Assembly: GCA_050084985.1 (NCBI GenBank)
Contig: JBITNC010000001.1
Span: 26,660,001 to 26,724,000 of the forward strand
Source: Nageia nagi
Taxonomy: Eukaryota > Pinophyta
Direction: 5' to 3'
Length of the DNA stretch: 64,000 bases
In this document: piece after piece, positions 1 through 11,052 of the stretch
Layout of the letters: every line of letters begins with the position of its first letter
Numbering within the stretch: position 1 is the first letter of the stretch
Program-made: the position numbers and the translations under genes
The notes under the pieces: model-generated
The model's database searches: none
What the model was told of the DNA's origin: nothing
The model's input: only the letters and a program-made list of their open reading frames with translations

Positions 1-599
1 ATTATCATCTAACTCTATACACACTCAGGGAAGTGATGTTACTAGTCATTGACTTGTGCACATGTCATATAGGTATTATTATTAATTATACTCAAGGTTC
101 CATATGGTTTATAAGTTTGTTGGCTTCATCTAGTCTATGAATTTGCTAAAATCAAAGTTCACACCTATAAGTTTTTGATTTCTTACTTTTTTCTTTCCCA
201 TGAGTATAATGTTTGATGATGATGTTAGCATGATAAAATGACCAAGAATAAGTAGATGCTAACATCAATTTTTGTAAATTGACATACATATTAGATGTGA
301 TATAGCATTTTCAATGTTGATATTAGCTTATGTATAATATGGCATGGAATAATTTGAGCTACAATGATCAACAAAAGGTGTTTTGTGGTCAAATTTGAAG
401 TATCTATGATCAAACAGTACACAATGTAGATTACCACATTTTAAGGTTGATGATTTCAACAAGAACTTTGTCATAATGGAAGAAGGCATGAAAATAGTAT
501 TGTTGCACTTTAGGGCTAATGATGTAAAAATAAACCATATCATGATGCAAGAAAGGGTGAAAGAAGTGATATTCCACTTTAAAGGTGATGATGTTAGCC

Positions 600-1545
600 A
601 ACATATATTGGTAAGAGTTGTGGTATCAACTCTTGGTAATTACAACATTGAGTAAAATTGCTTTTTGTAACTCCTTAGTCATGATGTGGTATTTAAAATG
701 ATGATATAATCTCAAGGAAATCATGTTATTAAGAAATAACACCTTTATCAAAATGTAACAATATAGATGATGATATCAGCTACTAGAAATTGTAGCATTG
801 AAAAAAATAGCCTCATTAGCTCCTTATCTAGGATGCGAAATAAATATGTTGATGTAAACTCATAGGAAATACAATATAGTAATATTTCTCCCACAATGTG
901 GTAATGTACATGATGATATCAATTGCTAAAAAATTTAATATTGATTGAAATAACTTTGATAACTCCTTATTCATATTGTAGCACTAATAATATTGATATC
1001 ATCCTTGGGAAAGTGCAACATTGAGTAATAAGGCATTTACAATGCCTTTGTTGGGATATGATAAGTTCAATGATGATACCAACTCCTAACAAGTGCAAAG
1101 TTGATAAAAATAGCATGTATAGCTCCTTATAAAGGATGCAACATTAATGATATTAACATTATCTTTTAGAAAATGTAGTGTGATAATGTGCATTTAAATT
1201 CTAGCAATCATAGTACTAAGTGAAATAAATTTGATAACTCCTTGACCATATTATAGCATTTACAATGTTATAATCATTTTAAGAAAAGTGTAGCATTGAG
1301 TAATAAATCCTTTACAATATCAGAATGTGGCAAGGTGAATGGTGATGTCAAATCCTCGCAAGCATGATATTGAAAATAGCTTCTATAACTCCTTAGTCAT
1401 AATGTGGTATTGAAAATATTTATATCATCTCCCAACAAGTGTGGCATTCAGTAAAATGACCTTTGTAACTTCTTGACCATGATATAGTACTAGTAATGAT
1501 GATGTTAGCTCTTGTAAAGCACAACATTATCTTGAGAACTCATTT
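600..1545. repeat. degenerate ~75-bp tandem repeat (minisatellite-like)
   Basis: Anchors resembling 'tagcattgagtaa' recur at 643, 792, 937, 1016, 1291, 1366 and 1442, with weaker ones near 722, 870, 1095 and 1217. This gives a base step of 74-79 bp. A second anchor, 'aactccttagtcat' and variants, occurs at 669, 818, 961, 1121, 1236, 1387 and 1467, often about 150 bp apart, so there may be a two-unit higher-order period. Units are strongly diverged. No ORF is supported. Positions 1-600 share some words with the array (gatgatgttagc, gatgtgatatagc) and may be its most decayed part. Confidence 0.6.
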
Positions 1546-2059
1546 TTACACTTGAGAAGCTCTTTCATCACTTGGGAGTCTTATTTATGGCCAAGGAACT
1601 TTCAAAATATCCTAGCAATGATAATTGAAGAGGTTTTTGGGTACCTTTAGAATATAATGAAAAACATGGATAGGAATAATTTATCAAAATAGGAATACTA
1701 ATAGCTAAAAAGTAAAGAAAAAATGTATGTACTATAATTTTTAGCTAAAAGTTGAAATTTATAACATGTATCAAGGATACATATCACATTATGATATAAA
1801 AAATGTTAATGTTATCAATAAGTGATGAAAAAGTGAATCATGATAGTGATGGAAGATGAGTGACTGTTTTCCTACCCTAAAGTTTCCACTAGTGGAAAAT
1901 CACAAAAGAGGATTAGGATCTAGTATTGATGCATAAGATATCAAGATTAGGCCACAGTTTATAAAGTATTCTCCAAGAGATAATGTTCAAATATAAAGGT
2001 ATGATAACACTGATATAAAAGTGATAAATCAAGGATATTATTTATCATTATTATCTCAT
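1546..2059. other. unclassified AT-rich stretch sharing a block with 36.65-36.75 kb
   Basis: No gene is visible. Positions about 1,850-1,943 resemble 36,650-36,752 (shared words tgactgttttcctacc / tgactattttcctacc and ggatctagtattga). In the right-hand copy the block lies just beyond the integrase end of gypsy element D. It is therefore probably LTR or 3' untranslated sequence of the same family, which would link the gag fragment on its right to family D. Confidence 0.4.
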
Positions 2060-2848
2060 AATATGATGTCATGATGAGAATATGGTGGTCCCACATTATG
2101 ATAACCATGTCCATATATTGTTTAAGCCTCTATATGATTCACATCATGATTAGGTAAAGGTTTGTTAAAATCTCCAAGTGTTGATTTGGTGGTGCAATTT
2201 GTGCTTCTTTTGATACTAGTCCATTATTAATAAGTTTTTGGACCTCATGCTTCAATAACATGCACCCATTTATATTATATCCCTTTTACCTATGATACAC
2301 ACAAAACTTATTTTATTTGTACCATGCTCTTGTTTATGCTCATAGATTATCTTTGATTTTAAGCAATTTTAATATATTTTCTTGCAAGACATTTTGTAAG
2401 ACAAGTGATAAAGGTTCCCCTAAAGGAGTAAAGTTTCTCTTTGCTCTTTTTGCTTGATTATTGAATTTCCCTTTCTCATGTTTGATTTGTTGTTATTTTG
2501 ATCTTTGAGGTTGTGTTACTATGATTGGTCATGGTGCTATTATTTGTTGATTGACATCATATGATACTTGATTATTGTATACCTTTTGATGAGCATGATT
2601 GTTATCATTTCCATTATTATTATGTCTTTAATCATTTTTATTGTTCTTCTTTAATAAGTTGATATCACCTTATTGGATCTTGATGTCTTTGGTAAGCTTG
2701 GTGTATGATAATTATTCCTCAAATAACTCAAGTTGTTGTATTTACAAGATGAAATATATTTTGTTGTTACAAATGTTTCTGAATATTTTGATGAGCTCTT
2801 CTTAAGGAAGGGAATGCAACAAATCAATCATGATAGCTCTCAATATTA
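2060..2848 (-). pseudogene. gag: Ty3/gypsy gag, C-terminal half (element E), interrupted by copia-1
   Basis: On the minus strand, 2,331 to 2,222 reads as a decayed gag C-terminus with the pattern C-V-Y-H-R followed by K-G-Y-N-I-N-G-C and then LKHEVQKLINNG. That is the CxxH...C knuckle plus 'LK-x-x-VQ-x-LI' block typical of plant Tat/Athila-type gag proteins. Upstream on that strand (2,848 to about 2,700) an acidic/hydrophobic stretch (MIDLLHSLP-EELIKIF) matches the middle of the same type of gag. Stops and frame changes occur throughout. The other half of the gene lies at 11.55-13.2 kb, on the far side of copia-1, so this is one gag split by a nested insertion. Pol is absent to the left, where it would be expected. 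The family assignment is firm; the exact ends are not. Confidence 0.65.
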
Positions 2849-2853
2849 CCTCA
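2849..2853. repeat. target-site duplication of copia-1, left copy (CCTCA)
   Basis: The five bases before the left LTR are cctca and are repeated exactly after the right LTR at 11,554-11,558. This is the 5-bp duplication expected for a copia integrase and fixes both element ends. Confidence 0.9.
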
Positions 2854-3357
2854 TGTTGGAATGTATAATTCATTATTGTAAAGATTTTGTAATAATTTTC
2901 TATGTAAGTTCACTAATACTTAAGGGCATCATTTGACACCTTAAGTATTTAAGTGAATATGATAATGTAACTTGTCCTACACTCCATGTTATGAGCATGC
3001 CCCTTGGGTAAAAGGATGTGCATGTCATGCTTTTGTACATTAGATAAAAGGGTGATCTAAAGAGGGATTTTGGTCTATAAATAGAAGGCTCCCTCTTTGT
3101 GATCACACACCAATTTTTGAAGTAAAGTTATGCTATAGAATAGTGGTTAGAAGATAAGATTAGAAGGATTGTAAGAGAGTTTTATTTGTGATTGAAATAA
3201 AGATCTAGTTAGTGGATGTACTCCTAGTTGCAGGAACCACTTACATCTTGTGTCACTTTGTGATATTATTTATGATTAAGTTATTAATGTTGATTGAATG
3301 AGCTTTCATGTAATATTTGTAGTTTAGGATTGTTCTTGTTATAGTTCAATTATCTCA
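2854..3357 (+). repeat. copia-1 5' LTR (504 bp)
   Basis: Starts TGTTGGAATG and ends ATCTCA (TG...CA). It aligns along its whole length with 11,053-11,553 and with the copia-2 LTRs. It carries a TATA box at 3,076-3,084. The two LTRs of this copy differ at many positions, so the insertion is not recent. Confidence 0.93.
3076..3084 (+). promoter_or_regulatory. TATA box of copia-1 5' LTR
   Basis: TATAAATAG followed by 'aaggctccctc'. The same box and context occur at the matching place in the three other family LTRs (11,275; 27,083; 35,076). It is the likely Pol II core promoter of the retrotransposon, with the transcript starting shortly downstream. Confidence 0.7.
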
Positions 3358-3359
3358 TT

Positions 3360-3371
3360 TAGTATCAGAGC
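3360..3371 (+). other. primer-binding site, initiator-Met tRNA type (copia-1)
   Basis: tagtatcagagc starts two bases after the 5' LTR. It differs at one base from tggtatcagagc, the usual plant copia primer site complementary to the 3' end of initiator methionine tRNA. Copia-2 has the perfect version. Confidence 0.85.
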
Positions 3372-6234
3372 CTAGCGTGGAAGCTCTTCTTCAACATCTT
3401 GAAGGCCTTTATTTCTCAACCTACACTCCATTGTTGAGGTAAAATCAAGAGAAGTTATAATTTTTTCTTGATTAATTTTTTTTATTATTTTGATACTAAC
3501 ATAATTCTTTGAATATGTGTTAGTTTATATTTTTTATGCTTAAAATGATGCAATTATTTACTAACCTTTTTTTTAGTTGCAAGTTTTATTGCTTAGCTTA
3601 TTGCTATTTTATAAAAATTGGGGTTAGTATATATAAAAATTACATTTTTTTGTGTTTCAAATAAATTCTTCTCTTTGGAAAATAAAAATAGTGTATTTTT
3701 CTTACAAATTATAAAGTATTCTTTTCTAGACTACTAGTCTAGTTCTTTTTTTATTCCCAAAGTGTTTACAATATATTCTAAAATATATAAAAAAAAAGGA
3801 AGAGGGATTATGGAGGTTATTTTTGTCATAAAATTTATGATTATGGAAAATATATTTTTTTATACACATATTTTTTAAAAATATATATATATGTTTTACC
3901 CAAACCTATATGTAAAAAAAAATATGACTATTGCATTAAAATTGTTAAGGGTTGTAAAGCCCAATTGATAATTTTTTTTAGAAATTCTTGACTACCACTT
4001 GGCTATTGCATGCTTCCTTCTCTGCCATTATCATTTGAGCCATGTAGGAGAGGGGGCCTTCTCACCTTGAGAGGGATTGTATTAGGCACAAAACTCTTAC
4101 TCTTCCACTAACTATTTGACCTCTTACATAATTGTTTTGGACTATTGTGGGTGAATCAAAATTAGATGTTTGGTGCTTTGAACTATAGACCTTGACATGT
4201 ACAGGTTGTTGAAATCATCCTTTTCTAGCCATGCATTACTCACTTTGCCTTGCTTCAATGTCACCTTACTTCAACACCACCTTGCTTACTCTCTCTATTC
4301 CCATGACCCCAAAGCATAAGGTTTGAAACCCCATAATGCACTATGACATCTCTCAAACATCGCCTCTTGTTGACCCTTGTAGCCATCTCCTTAGTAGCCT
4401 ATGATAGGTGTCATCTTCTTAGCCCTCGTTACTCCTACACCTCCATTATGAGTTGTCTCTCCCATGGTCCTCGGTGCCTCTATTGCATGTAGTTTCCATC
4501 CCCCCCTTGACTTGTTTAAATAAAATAAATGCTTCTTTTGTTGCTATTTGTGCATTGAATTCTTTTTTTATACTTGCAACATATTCATCTCACTGAATGC
4601 ACCTACAAAACCAATGAATACTCCTTCTTGGTAAGGAAAGGGTGGCCATCACTTTTACCTAAATGCATTTATTTTTTGCTTAAGAATAATTACTCCATCA
4701 TGAATAGACTCTCTATTTTTTTATGTGGAGTGCTTGCGGTAAAATGGCATTAAAATTATTTGACTTTTTTATCTCAAATACTAGTAGAGGCATGATAGCT
4801 TATTAAACACTTGTTTAAATGGAGAAAATCAATTTTTTGAAGTACCCATTTTTTTAAGCCTATAATTACATTATTTAAGTGCTTATTATTGGCATTAATG
4901 CTTAGCATTTTTTTCCTTTGTTAAAATTATAAGTAAAATAGCATGCTATCTTTAGGATAAATCTTTTTTAAGTAAAAGAGGGGGAAAATTGTATATTTAT
5001 TTTACTTAATTTTAATTTTTTTTACTATAACATGCATGTTAGATAAAATATTGCATGTCTATATATTTTATTAACTTATGATAATGCATGCCTAGGGATT
5101 AAAATTTTAAGTTAATGCTTACTACTTAAAAATTAAATGCATGCTTAATACTTATTTATTAAGTCAATAAATGCATGCTTAGTACTTAATTTTTTAATTC
5201 AATGATGCATGCTTAATACTTATTTGTTAAAGACAATAAATGCATGCTTAGGACTTAAATTTTAAGTTAATGTTGCATGCTTAGGATCTAATTTCTTAAT
5301 TTAACTTATGCAAATTTTTAGAATTAATACATGCTTATGCTTAAGTTTTTTTTTTTATAAAGTTAACTTGTGCAAAATTAGGATTGATGTAAAGATGTCT
5401 TTTAGGGGTTGGTAAACAAAACCCATTGCATACTTAGGTTTCAAATTTTTGAATGGATAATGTTTTACTTATGCTATTTTATTTCATGTTTTATACTTTT
5501 ACTTATTTGCTTATGCAAACGAAAATGCAAACATTTATATGAGCAACCCCTGAAATGAACACATCCGCATGTACATTTTGCAACATAACTTATTTGGGGA
5601 ACCATGAGGTGAGGATAAGCAAACTGGAGCCTTAAAGTTTGATGATCCAAATGGTAAAAATTTTGTACTTCTCAATTGCCCATAAGTCCTTTGTTGGTAT
5701 AGACATAACTCCAATAGGTGGATAGGTATGTGTGTAGTGATACCACATATCTGCACATCCAGGGATTATCTTGATAACGTAGGAGGATCACTTGAAACCT
5801 AGTAAAGATTAATAATTTGGCCAATCCAATAAACATCAAAACTTTAAAAAATAGTAGGTACTACTTGTGAGAAAGTATAAAATTGACCAAGATGAATTGG
5901 TTGAGGATTGGTAATACTTGAGATCCTCTTATGTGGGCATCTAGGTGAAGGTCTAATTTTAGATAAGAAAATAAGCCTCAATAATGTCACTCTACATCTA
6001 TAGTTCTTGAGATGAGAAATGTATTTGGGTACATAGGTTATTATTTGAGTTGTAAAATATTTGCACTTGTAAATCAAATCAAGCATGTATCTAGTGTTAG
6101 AAGTAACATGTATTATTTACTTGGTTAAAACTTAATATTTAATATTACTTATTAAACCACATGCTTGTTATTTTTCACATTCTTATGTAGCAAATAGGAG
6201 AATCTTTTTTACCCAAACATATTTTTGATCATTC
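3372..6234 (+). other. copia-1 long 5' leader, non-coding
   Basis: About 2.9 kb separate the primer site from gag, and no frame of significance was found. The first ~80 bp ('gaggtaaaatcaagagaa...') are conserved with copia-2. The middle is T-rich with poly-T runs (3,470-3,900). A ~34-bp repeat cluster lies at 5.13-5.31 kb. The stretch 5.4-6.2 kb is again conserved with 29.5-30.3 kb in copia-2. A leader this long is unusual for copia and may hold packaging or regulatory sequence. Confidence 0.6.
5130..5310 (+). repeat. ~34-bp tandem repeat in copia-1 leader
   Basis: 'atgcatgctta' anchors recur at 5,137, 5,171, 5,205, 5,240 and about 5,273 (steps of 33-35 bp), each followed by a 'tacttaattttttaa'-like stretch. 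The homologous cluster in copia-2 (29,120-29,450) has a ~63-bp dimeric period. Confidence 0.75.
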
Positions 6235-7150
6235 TAACTTTGGAATTTGGTAACCATGGATGAGAGCTAAATTGCAAGCAAGGAAACTTTGGCAAATAGT
6301 GAATGAGAACCTTGTACCTTCTATAGATGAGAAGGCTCTATAGGCTTATAACACAAAGAATGATTTGGCAACCTCCATGATTTACTATACAATTTTAAAT
6401 AATGTGCTCTTAATGATTTCCTTTTCAACCTTGATAAACGAAGCTTGGGATAAGCTTAAGCAAATCTACCTTGGTTCAAACTTTTCAAAAAGGTTTACCA
6501 TTCTTCAAAAGTTGTGTCAATTTCATTAAAGAAAAGATGAAAATATTGCCATCTAATTGAACAAAATCATTGAACTAAGGAACTAACTTATTGCTTGCAG
6601 GTGCAATTGGATCAATGCTAAGTTCATGGTCTTCTTCATTCTTTAAAGTTTGAAAATTTTGTGATGGTTATGGAAACAAAGCTTGATAATGAAGAAGTCT
6701 TCTCCCTTGAGAACCTTTCTAAGCACCTATCAAAGCATGAGAAAATCCTTAACAATAAGGTGTTCATTTCTTATCCTAAGAATAGTAACATTGCTCTTGG
6801 AGTAACCAGAACTCCTTTCAAAAAGAAGTTCAACCATCAAAAGAAATTTTATTCTTCTTCCTCCAAAAGGTTTAAGAAAAGAGGCAATGGCTACAATAGT
6901 AGTAGGAACAACAAAAATAATAACCACATCAAAAGAAACAATAGCAAAAATAACTACTTCAAGTAAAGAGATAAAAAAGGCAAAGCAAATAATCCATATC
7001 CTAAGAAACAAATTGATGGTAATTGTAACTATTATGCCATTTAAAGTCACACAGAAGTTGATTGCTACAAAAAGAAAAGAGAGAAAAAGAATAAAGGCAA
7101 TGGAAATGTAAAGAACTATAAAAGAAAGAAGAATATTCATATTGGTTTTG
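6235..7150 (+). pseudogene. gag: copia-1 gag (capsid/nucleocapsid), broken
   Basis: From about 6,235 the frame gives a copia Gag capsid start (MRAKLQARKLWQIVNENLVP), then 'AWDKLKQIYLG' at about 6,447-6,480, typical of the UBN2/gag-polypeptide family. There is damage around 6,530-6,660, where a segment is missing or shifted. From 6,661 it resumes (MMVMETKLDNEEVF) and runs into a basic Ser/Asn/Lys-rich tail. The zinc knuckle at about 7,019-7,075 reads C-N-Y-Y-x-x-stop-S-H-x-x-x-x-C: the second cysteine is now Tyr and a stop sits inside it, so RNA binding would be lost. Overlapping antisense frames are shadows. Confidence 0.85.
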
Positions 7151-7155
7151 CTACT

Positions 7156-8520
7156 ATGATCTACTCCATATCTCACTCTTTTTTGTTTGATTGGATTATT
7201 GACTCTGGTTGCACTAATCACCTATGCTTTGAAAAGGAAAAGTTTGAGAACTTTCATAAGTATAGAAAAGATGCAGTTGTGATAGGTGATAGCTCTACCT
7301 TTGAAGTCCAAAGAATTGGAAGTGTGTTGATTCATGAAAAGGTTCTTGAAAATGTTCTCTATGTTCCTAAGTTAAAGATGAACCTTCTCTCCATAATCTA
7401 AGTTGCTAGAAAAGGGTACTCTTTTGAGTTTGATTCTCAATCCTAGTGCATTAAGAAAGGACTTGCCACTTTAGTTAAAGGATATATGAAAGATAACTTC
7501 TACATTATGGATCAAGTTCCATCAAAGATGTGTCTTGCTTCTAGTGTGTGTTCTAAAAGCAATATTTGGCACCATCATTTAGGGCATCTTAACCATAAGA
7601 GTATTCGAATAATGAAAGACCAATAACTTATGGTAGGTTTTGCTTCTATTTCTCCTTTGATTGGTCTATGAAAGAAGTGCATTCTTGGAAAGATGCATAG
7701 ATAAAAGTTTGAAAAAGATAAGGCAATAAGAGTATCTCAACCTCTTCAACTTGTGCATTCAGATTTGATGGGTTCATTTTAAACTAAGTTTCTTGGAGGA
7801 GCATCTTATGTCTTGACCTTCATTAATGACTTTAGTAGGATGACCTTTGGGTATCTACTTGAGCACAAGGATCAAACCTTTGTGATTTTTAAGGTTTTTA
7901 AGGCTTTTATCAAGAATCAAATGAACCTTAAAATCAAGATGTTGAGATCAAATAATAGAGGAGAATATAATAGCAATGAGTTCAATGACTATTATGAAAA
8001 GTATGGAATCAAGAGGTAGTTTACAATTCCATACACTCTTTAGCAGAATGGTTTTGTAAAAGGAAAAATAGAATAACTATGGAGATGGCTAGATGCATGT
8101 TGGGTAATATTTCTAAATTCTTATGGGGTGAAGCTATGAGCACAGCTATTTACACCTTGAATAGATATCCCATAAAATCCATTCAAAGTAAAACTCATTT
8201 TGAGGTATGGTTAGAAAGAAAACCTAACATTTTTCACCTCAAGGTGTTTAGTTGTGAAGCATTCTCCTACATTATTTCTTAAAAAAAGAAGTTGGACAAA
8301 AGAGCTAAAAAATGTATCTTTGTGGGTTATGATACTTAGCATAGAGGCTACAAGCTCTACTTTTTATCCTATAAAGTAGTGTTCATTTCAAAGGATGTAA
8401 AGTTCAATAAACTTCTTGAAGAAGTTACTTCTAATGAAGATGTTGATGATCTAAAGAACTTTTCAATTGCTCCTAGTTGGTTTGATATTGATGTAGACAA
8501 GTCACCTCAAGAATAAAATT
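7156..8520 (+). pseudogene. pol: copia-1 protease and integrase region, broken
   Basis: The protease active-site block DSGCTNHLCF is at about 7,200-7,230 and keeps the catalytic Asp. It continues to 'LYVPKLKMNLLSI' near 7,359-7,398, the usual end of copia protease. The GAG-pre-integrase/zinc region follows (WHHHLGHLNHKS at about 7,570). The integrase core has D in HSDLMG (~7,762), D in FINDFSRMTFGYLL (~7,815) and E in SNNRGEYNSNEF (~7,950), so the DDE triad is recognisable. C-terminal integrase text (FEVWLERKPNIFHLKVFSC) reaches about 8,260. Multiple stops (for example 7,399, 7,624, 8,018 and 8,043) and indels inactivate it. Confidence 0.88.
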
Positions 8521-8599
8521 CTCCAAACCAAAGGGTAACAAGGAGCATGACCTTGAATAAATCCTTATTTTTCAATATTAACAACAAGCATGAGCCCTC

Positions 8600-9360
8600 A
8601 TCTTTCAAAAAAGCTTCAAAGTAGAAGTGATGGATGGAAGCCATGAAAGTGGAGTATGAGGTACTTATGAAAAAGAAAACTTGGGACTTGGTTCCTTATC
8701 CCAATGAGAAGAATATGATTGGTAATAAGTGGATCTACAAGGTCAAATATAATTTAGTTGGAGATATTGAGAAATATAAGGCAAGGTTAGTAGCTAAAGG
8801 TTTTGCTTAGAAATATGATGTAGATTATGAGGAAACCTTTGCTTCCATGGTAAAGATGCCTATTGTAATAATTATCCTTGCTCTTTCTACAGTTCAAGGA
8901 TGGAAATTTTTTCAACTCTACATCAAGAGTGCATTTCTCAATGGTGACTTGGATGTGGAAATCTTCATGAATCAACTAGAAGGGTTTATTATGAAAGGCA
9001 AAGTCCTTTGTGTGCAAACTAAAGTAGTCATTGTATGGAATTAAGCAAGCACCTAGACCCTAGTATAGAAATATTTTAGAGTATTTTGTAGACATTAGAT
9101 TCTCCAAGTGCTTTTCTAACTCCAATCTATATGTGCTCAATCAAGAAAAAGACATGGTCTTGATTCTCTTTTATGTGGATGATCTTTTGATAACTAGAAA
9201 TAATGATGAAATCATTCAAGAGTGCATATCCAAACTTAAAGGAATGTTTGAAATGATTGATCTTGGTCTCTTGCACTTCTATCTTGAAATGTAAGTGTAT
9301 TAATACAAAGATTGTACTTACCTTAGTCAATTTAAGTATATATCATACATCTTGTAGAAG
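8600..9360 (+). pseudogene. pol: copia-1 reverse transcriptase, broken
   Basis: The copia RT signature begins with 'KVEYEVLMKKKTWDLV' type text near 8,640. It goes through 'NKWIYKVKYN' (~8,724) and 'FFQLYIKSAFLNGDLD' (~8,910), and reaches the catalytic block FYVDDLLITRN at about 9,169-9,202, where both Asp residues survive. Stops and a frameshift near 9,040-9,070 break the frame. It is preceded by integrase and followed by RNase H, the normal Ty1/copia order. Confidence 0.88.
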
Positions 9361-9469
9361 TTTAGAATGGAGGAGTGTAGATATGTTGCAATCCTAATCT
9401 CTCTTAGAATCACTATTTCTCTTAGCTCCAACTCTCAGTTGGCTAATACTACAACTTATAGGTAATTAA

Positions 9470-10136
9470 TTGGTAGTCTTTTGTATTTGACTGTATCCAA
9501 GCTAGATATTGCCTTTATAGTGAATCTAATGGCATGATTCATGCAAAACTCTTATGTTGAGCACCTCAATGCTGTTAAGAAAATCTTGAGATATGTTGTA
9601 AGGATTAAGGATCTTGCTCTCAAGTATTCTAATTTACCCTCATTTGTTCTCTTTAGATTCTCAAATTTTGACTATGGGGGAGATAGAGATGATAAAAAGT
9701 CAACCTTTGCATATGTGTTTAGCATTGGTTCAAGTTGTATCTCTTAAGCTTTCAAGAAGCAACCTACTATTTCTCTTTCTACCATAGAAGTCAAATATCA
9801 TGTTAAGTCTATTGTAGCCAAAAAGCCATTTCACTAAGGCATCTTCTAAAAGAAATTAGGTATGACAAAGGTGGCTCATATTTGATTTCTTCAGATAATT
9901 AGTCAACTATTTCTTTGGCTAAGAATCTTGTGTTCCATCAGAGAATAAAACATGTGAAAATCCATACCTATTTTATTAAGAAGAAGGTTCTTAATGGCAT
10001 CATACACCTGGAGTATTGTCCATCCACCTTAAAATTTGCTAATTTGTTCACCAAGCCCCTCTCAGAAGCTCAATTCTGTAAGCTTAGTTATGTTATTAGG
10101 TTATTGAAGTTGCCCTCAAGGGTGAGTGAAGTTTGA
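9470..10136 (+). pseudogene. pol: copia-1 RNase H and polyprotein end
   Basis: From 9,541 the frame reads the copia RT-RNase H connection (LNAVKKILRYV), then the RNase H start SNFDYGGDRDDKKSTFAYVF, then after damage the C-terminal block 'FHQRIKHVKIHTYFIKKKV' and 'NLFTKPLSEAQF' near 10,040-10,075. That is the usual end of copia Pol. The last stop in frame is at about 10,134. A shift near 9,780-9,910 interrupts the domain. Confidence 0.87.
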
Positions 10137-11040
10137 ATTCTTGTGTTGAATTCATGTTTATGATGAAAAATTCACCCCTAGGAGGATTTTGTGTTGTATA
10201 GAGTTGATTTTGTTGTACACCTTCATGGTAAGTTCATTTTACATGAGGAACTTGTATAAATTTTTAAAGCCAAAGATTGGCCAATCTAGCACTATTTAGT
10301 TATCCATGTGTGAGAAACTCTAATGTGTTTTTTGGCATTATTAAATTATCCATATGTTAGGAACTCATATGTGCATGCTCTATTTTGGTCAATCTAGCAC
10401 CGTTTAGTTATCCATGTGTGAGAAACTCTTATGTGTCTTTTATCACTATTCAGTTATCCATATGTGAGAAAATCATATGTGCATGCTTTATTTTGGTAGC
10501 ACTATTTAGTTATCCATATGTGAGAAACTCTTATATGTCTTTTGGCATTATTCAGTTATTCATATATGAGGAACACATATGTGCATGCTCTATTTTGTAA
10601 TGATAATCAACACATGTTTGATATACAATAGGTGACTATAAGTTTTTGGCATGGCATATTTGTGATGACTTATAGTGCACCATTGATTAGTTCATGATGG
10701 AATTTATGTGATTCATCTATCCTTATTGATGTGAATATGCTGCATCTAACTAATCTTGTTATTTGAGATACTTATGACTTGCAAGTTCCTTGAGATTGAA
10801 TGTTACTTATATAAGTATGCAAGATCTTGGAGACTCTTCATGACTTTCAATTAGATGAATAATTTATGTACATTGAAACTAGTTATGATTAATGATTTTA
10901 TTTGGAAAAGTAGTGAGTCTCAAACTAGATCTTTCTTACTTCATAAATATGTAAAAAGTTCTCATCTCCATTGTATCTATTTGGAGAACTCTCTTACTTT
11001 CTCTTCTTCTTCTCTTTTACTTGCTCTATCCCAATATTGC
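10137..11040 (+). other. copia-1 3' untranslated region
   Basis: No coding sequence. Contains a ~105-bp repeat cluster (10,280-10,600) and text conserved with 34.2-34.84 kb of copia-2, including 'tagtgagtctcaaactagatctttctta' type sequence just ahead of the polypurine tract. Confidence 0.75.
10280..10600 (+). repeat. ~105-bp tandem repeat in copia-1 3' UTR (3 units)
   Basis: Units start with 'agcac.(t)ttagttatcca' at 10,289, 10,397 and 10,499 (steps 108 and 102 bp). Each is a dimer of two similar halves containing 'tatccatatgtgag.aactc'. Copia-2 has a single unit at about 34,350-34,450, so this copy has expanded or copia-2 has contracted. Confidence 0.8.
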
Positions 11041-11052
11041 ATTAAAGAGGAA
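11041..11052 (+). other. polypurine tract of copia-1
   Basis: attaaagaggaa directly abuts the 3' LTR; it is the expected plus-strand DNA priming site. Confidence 0.8.

Noticed and set aside
6730-7221. 163-residue minus-strand open frame
   Set aside because: Lies antisense over the copia-1 gag Asn/Lys-rich tail and zinc knuckle; the hydrophobic Val/Ile text is the complement of Asn/Lys codons. A matching antisense frame over copia-2 gag (30,711-31,106) confirms a shadow.
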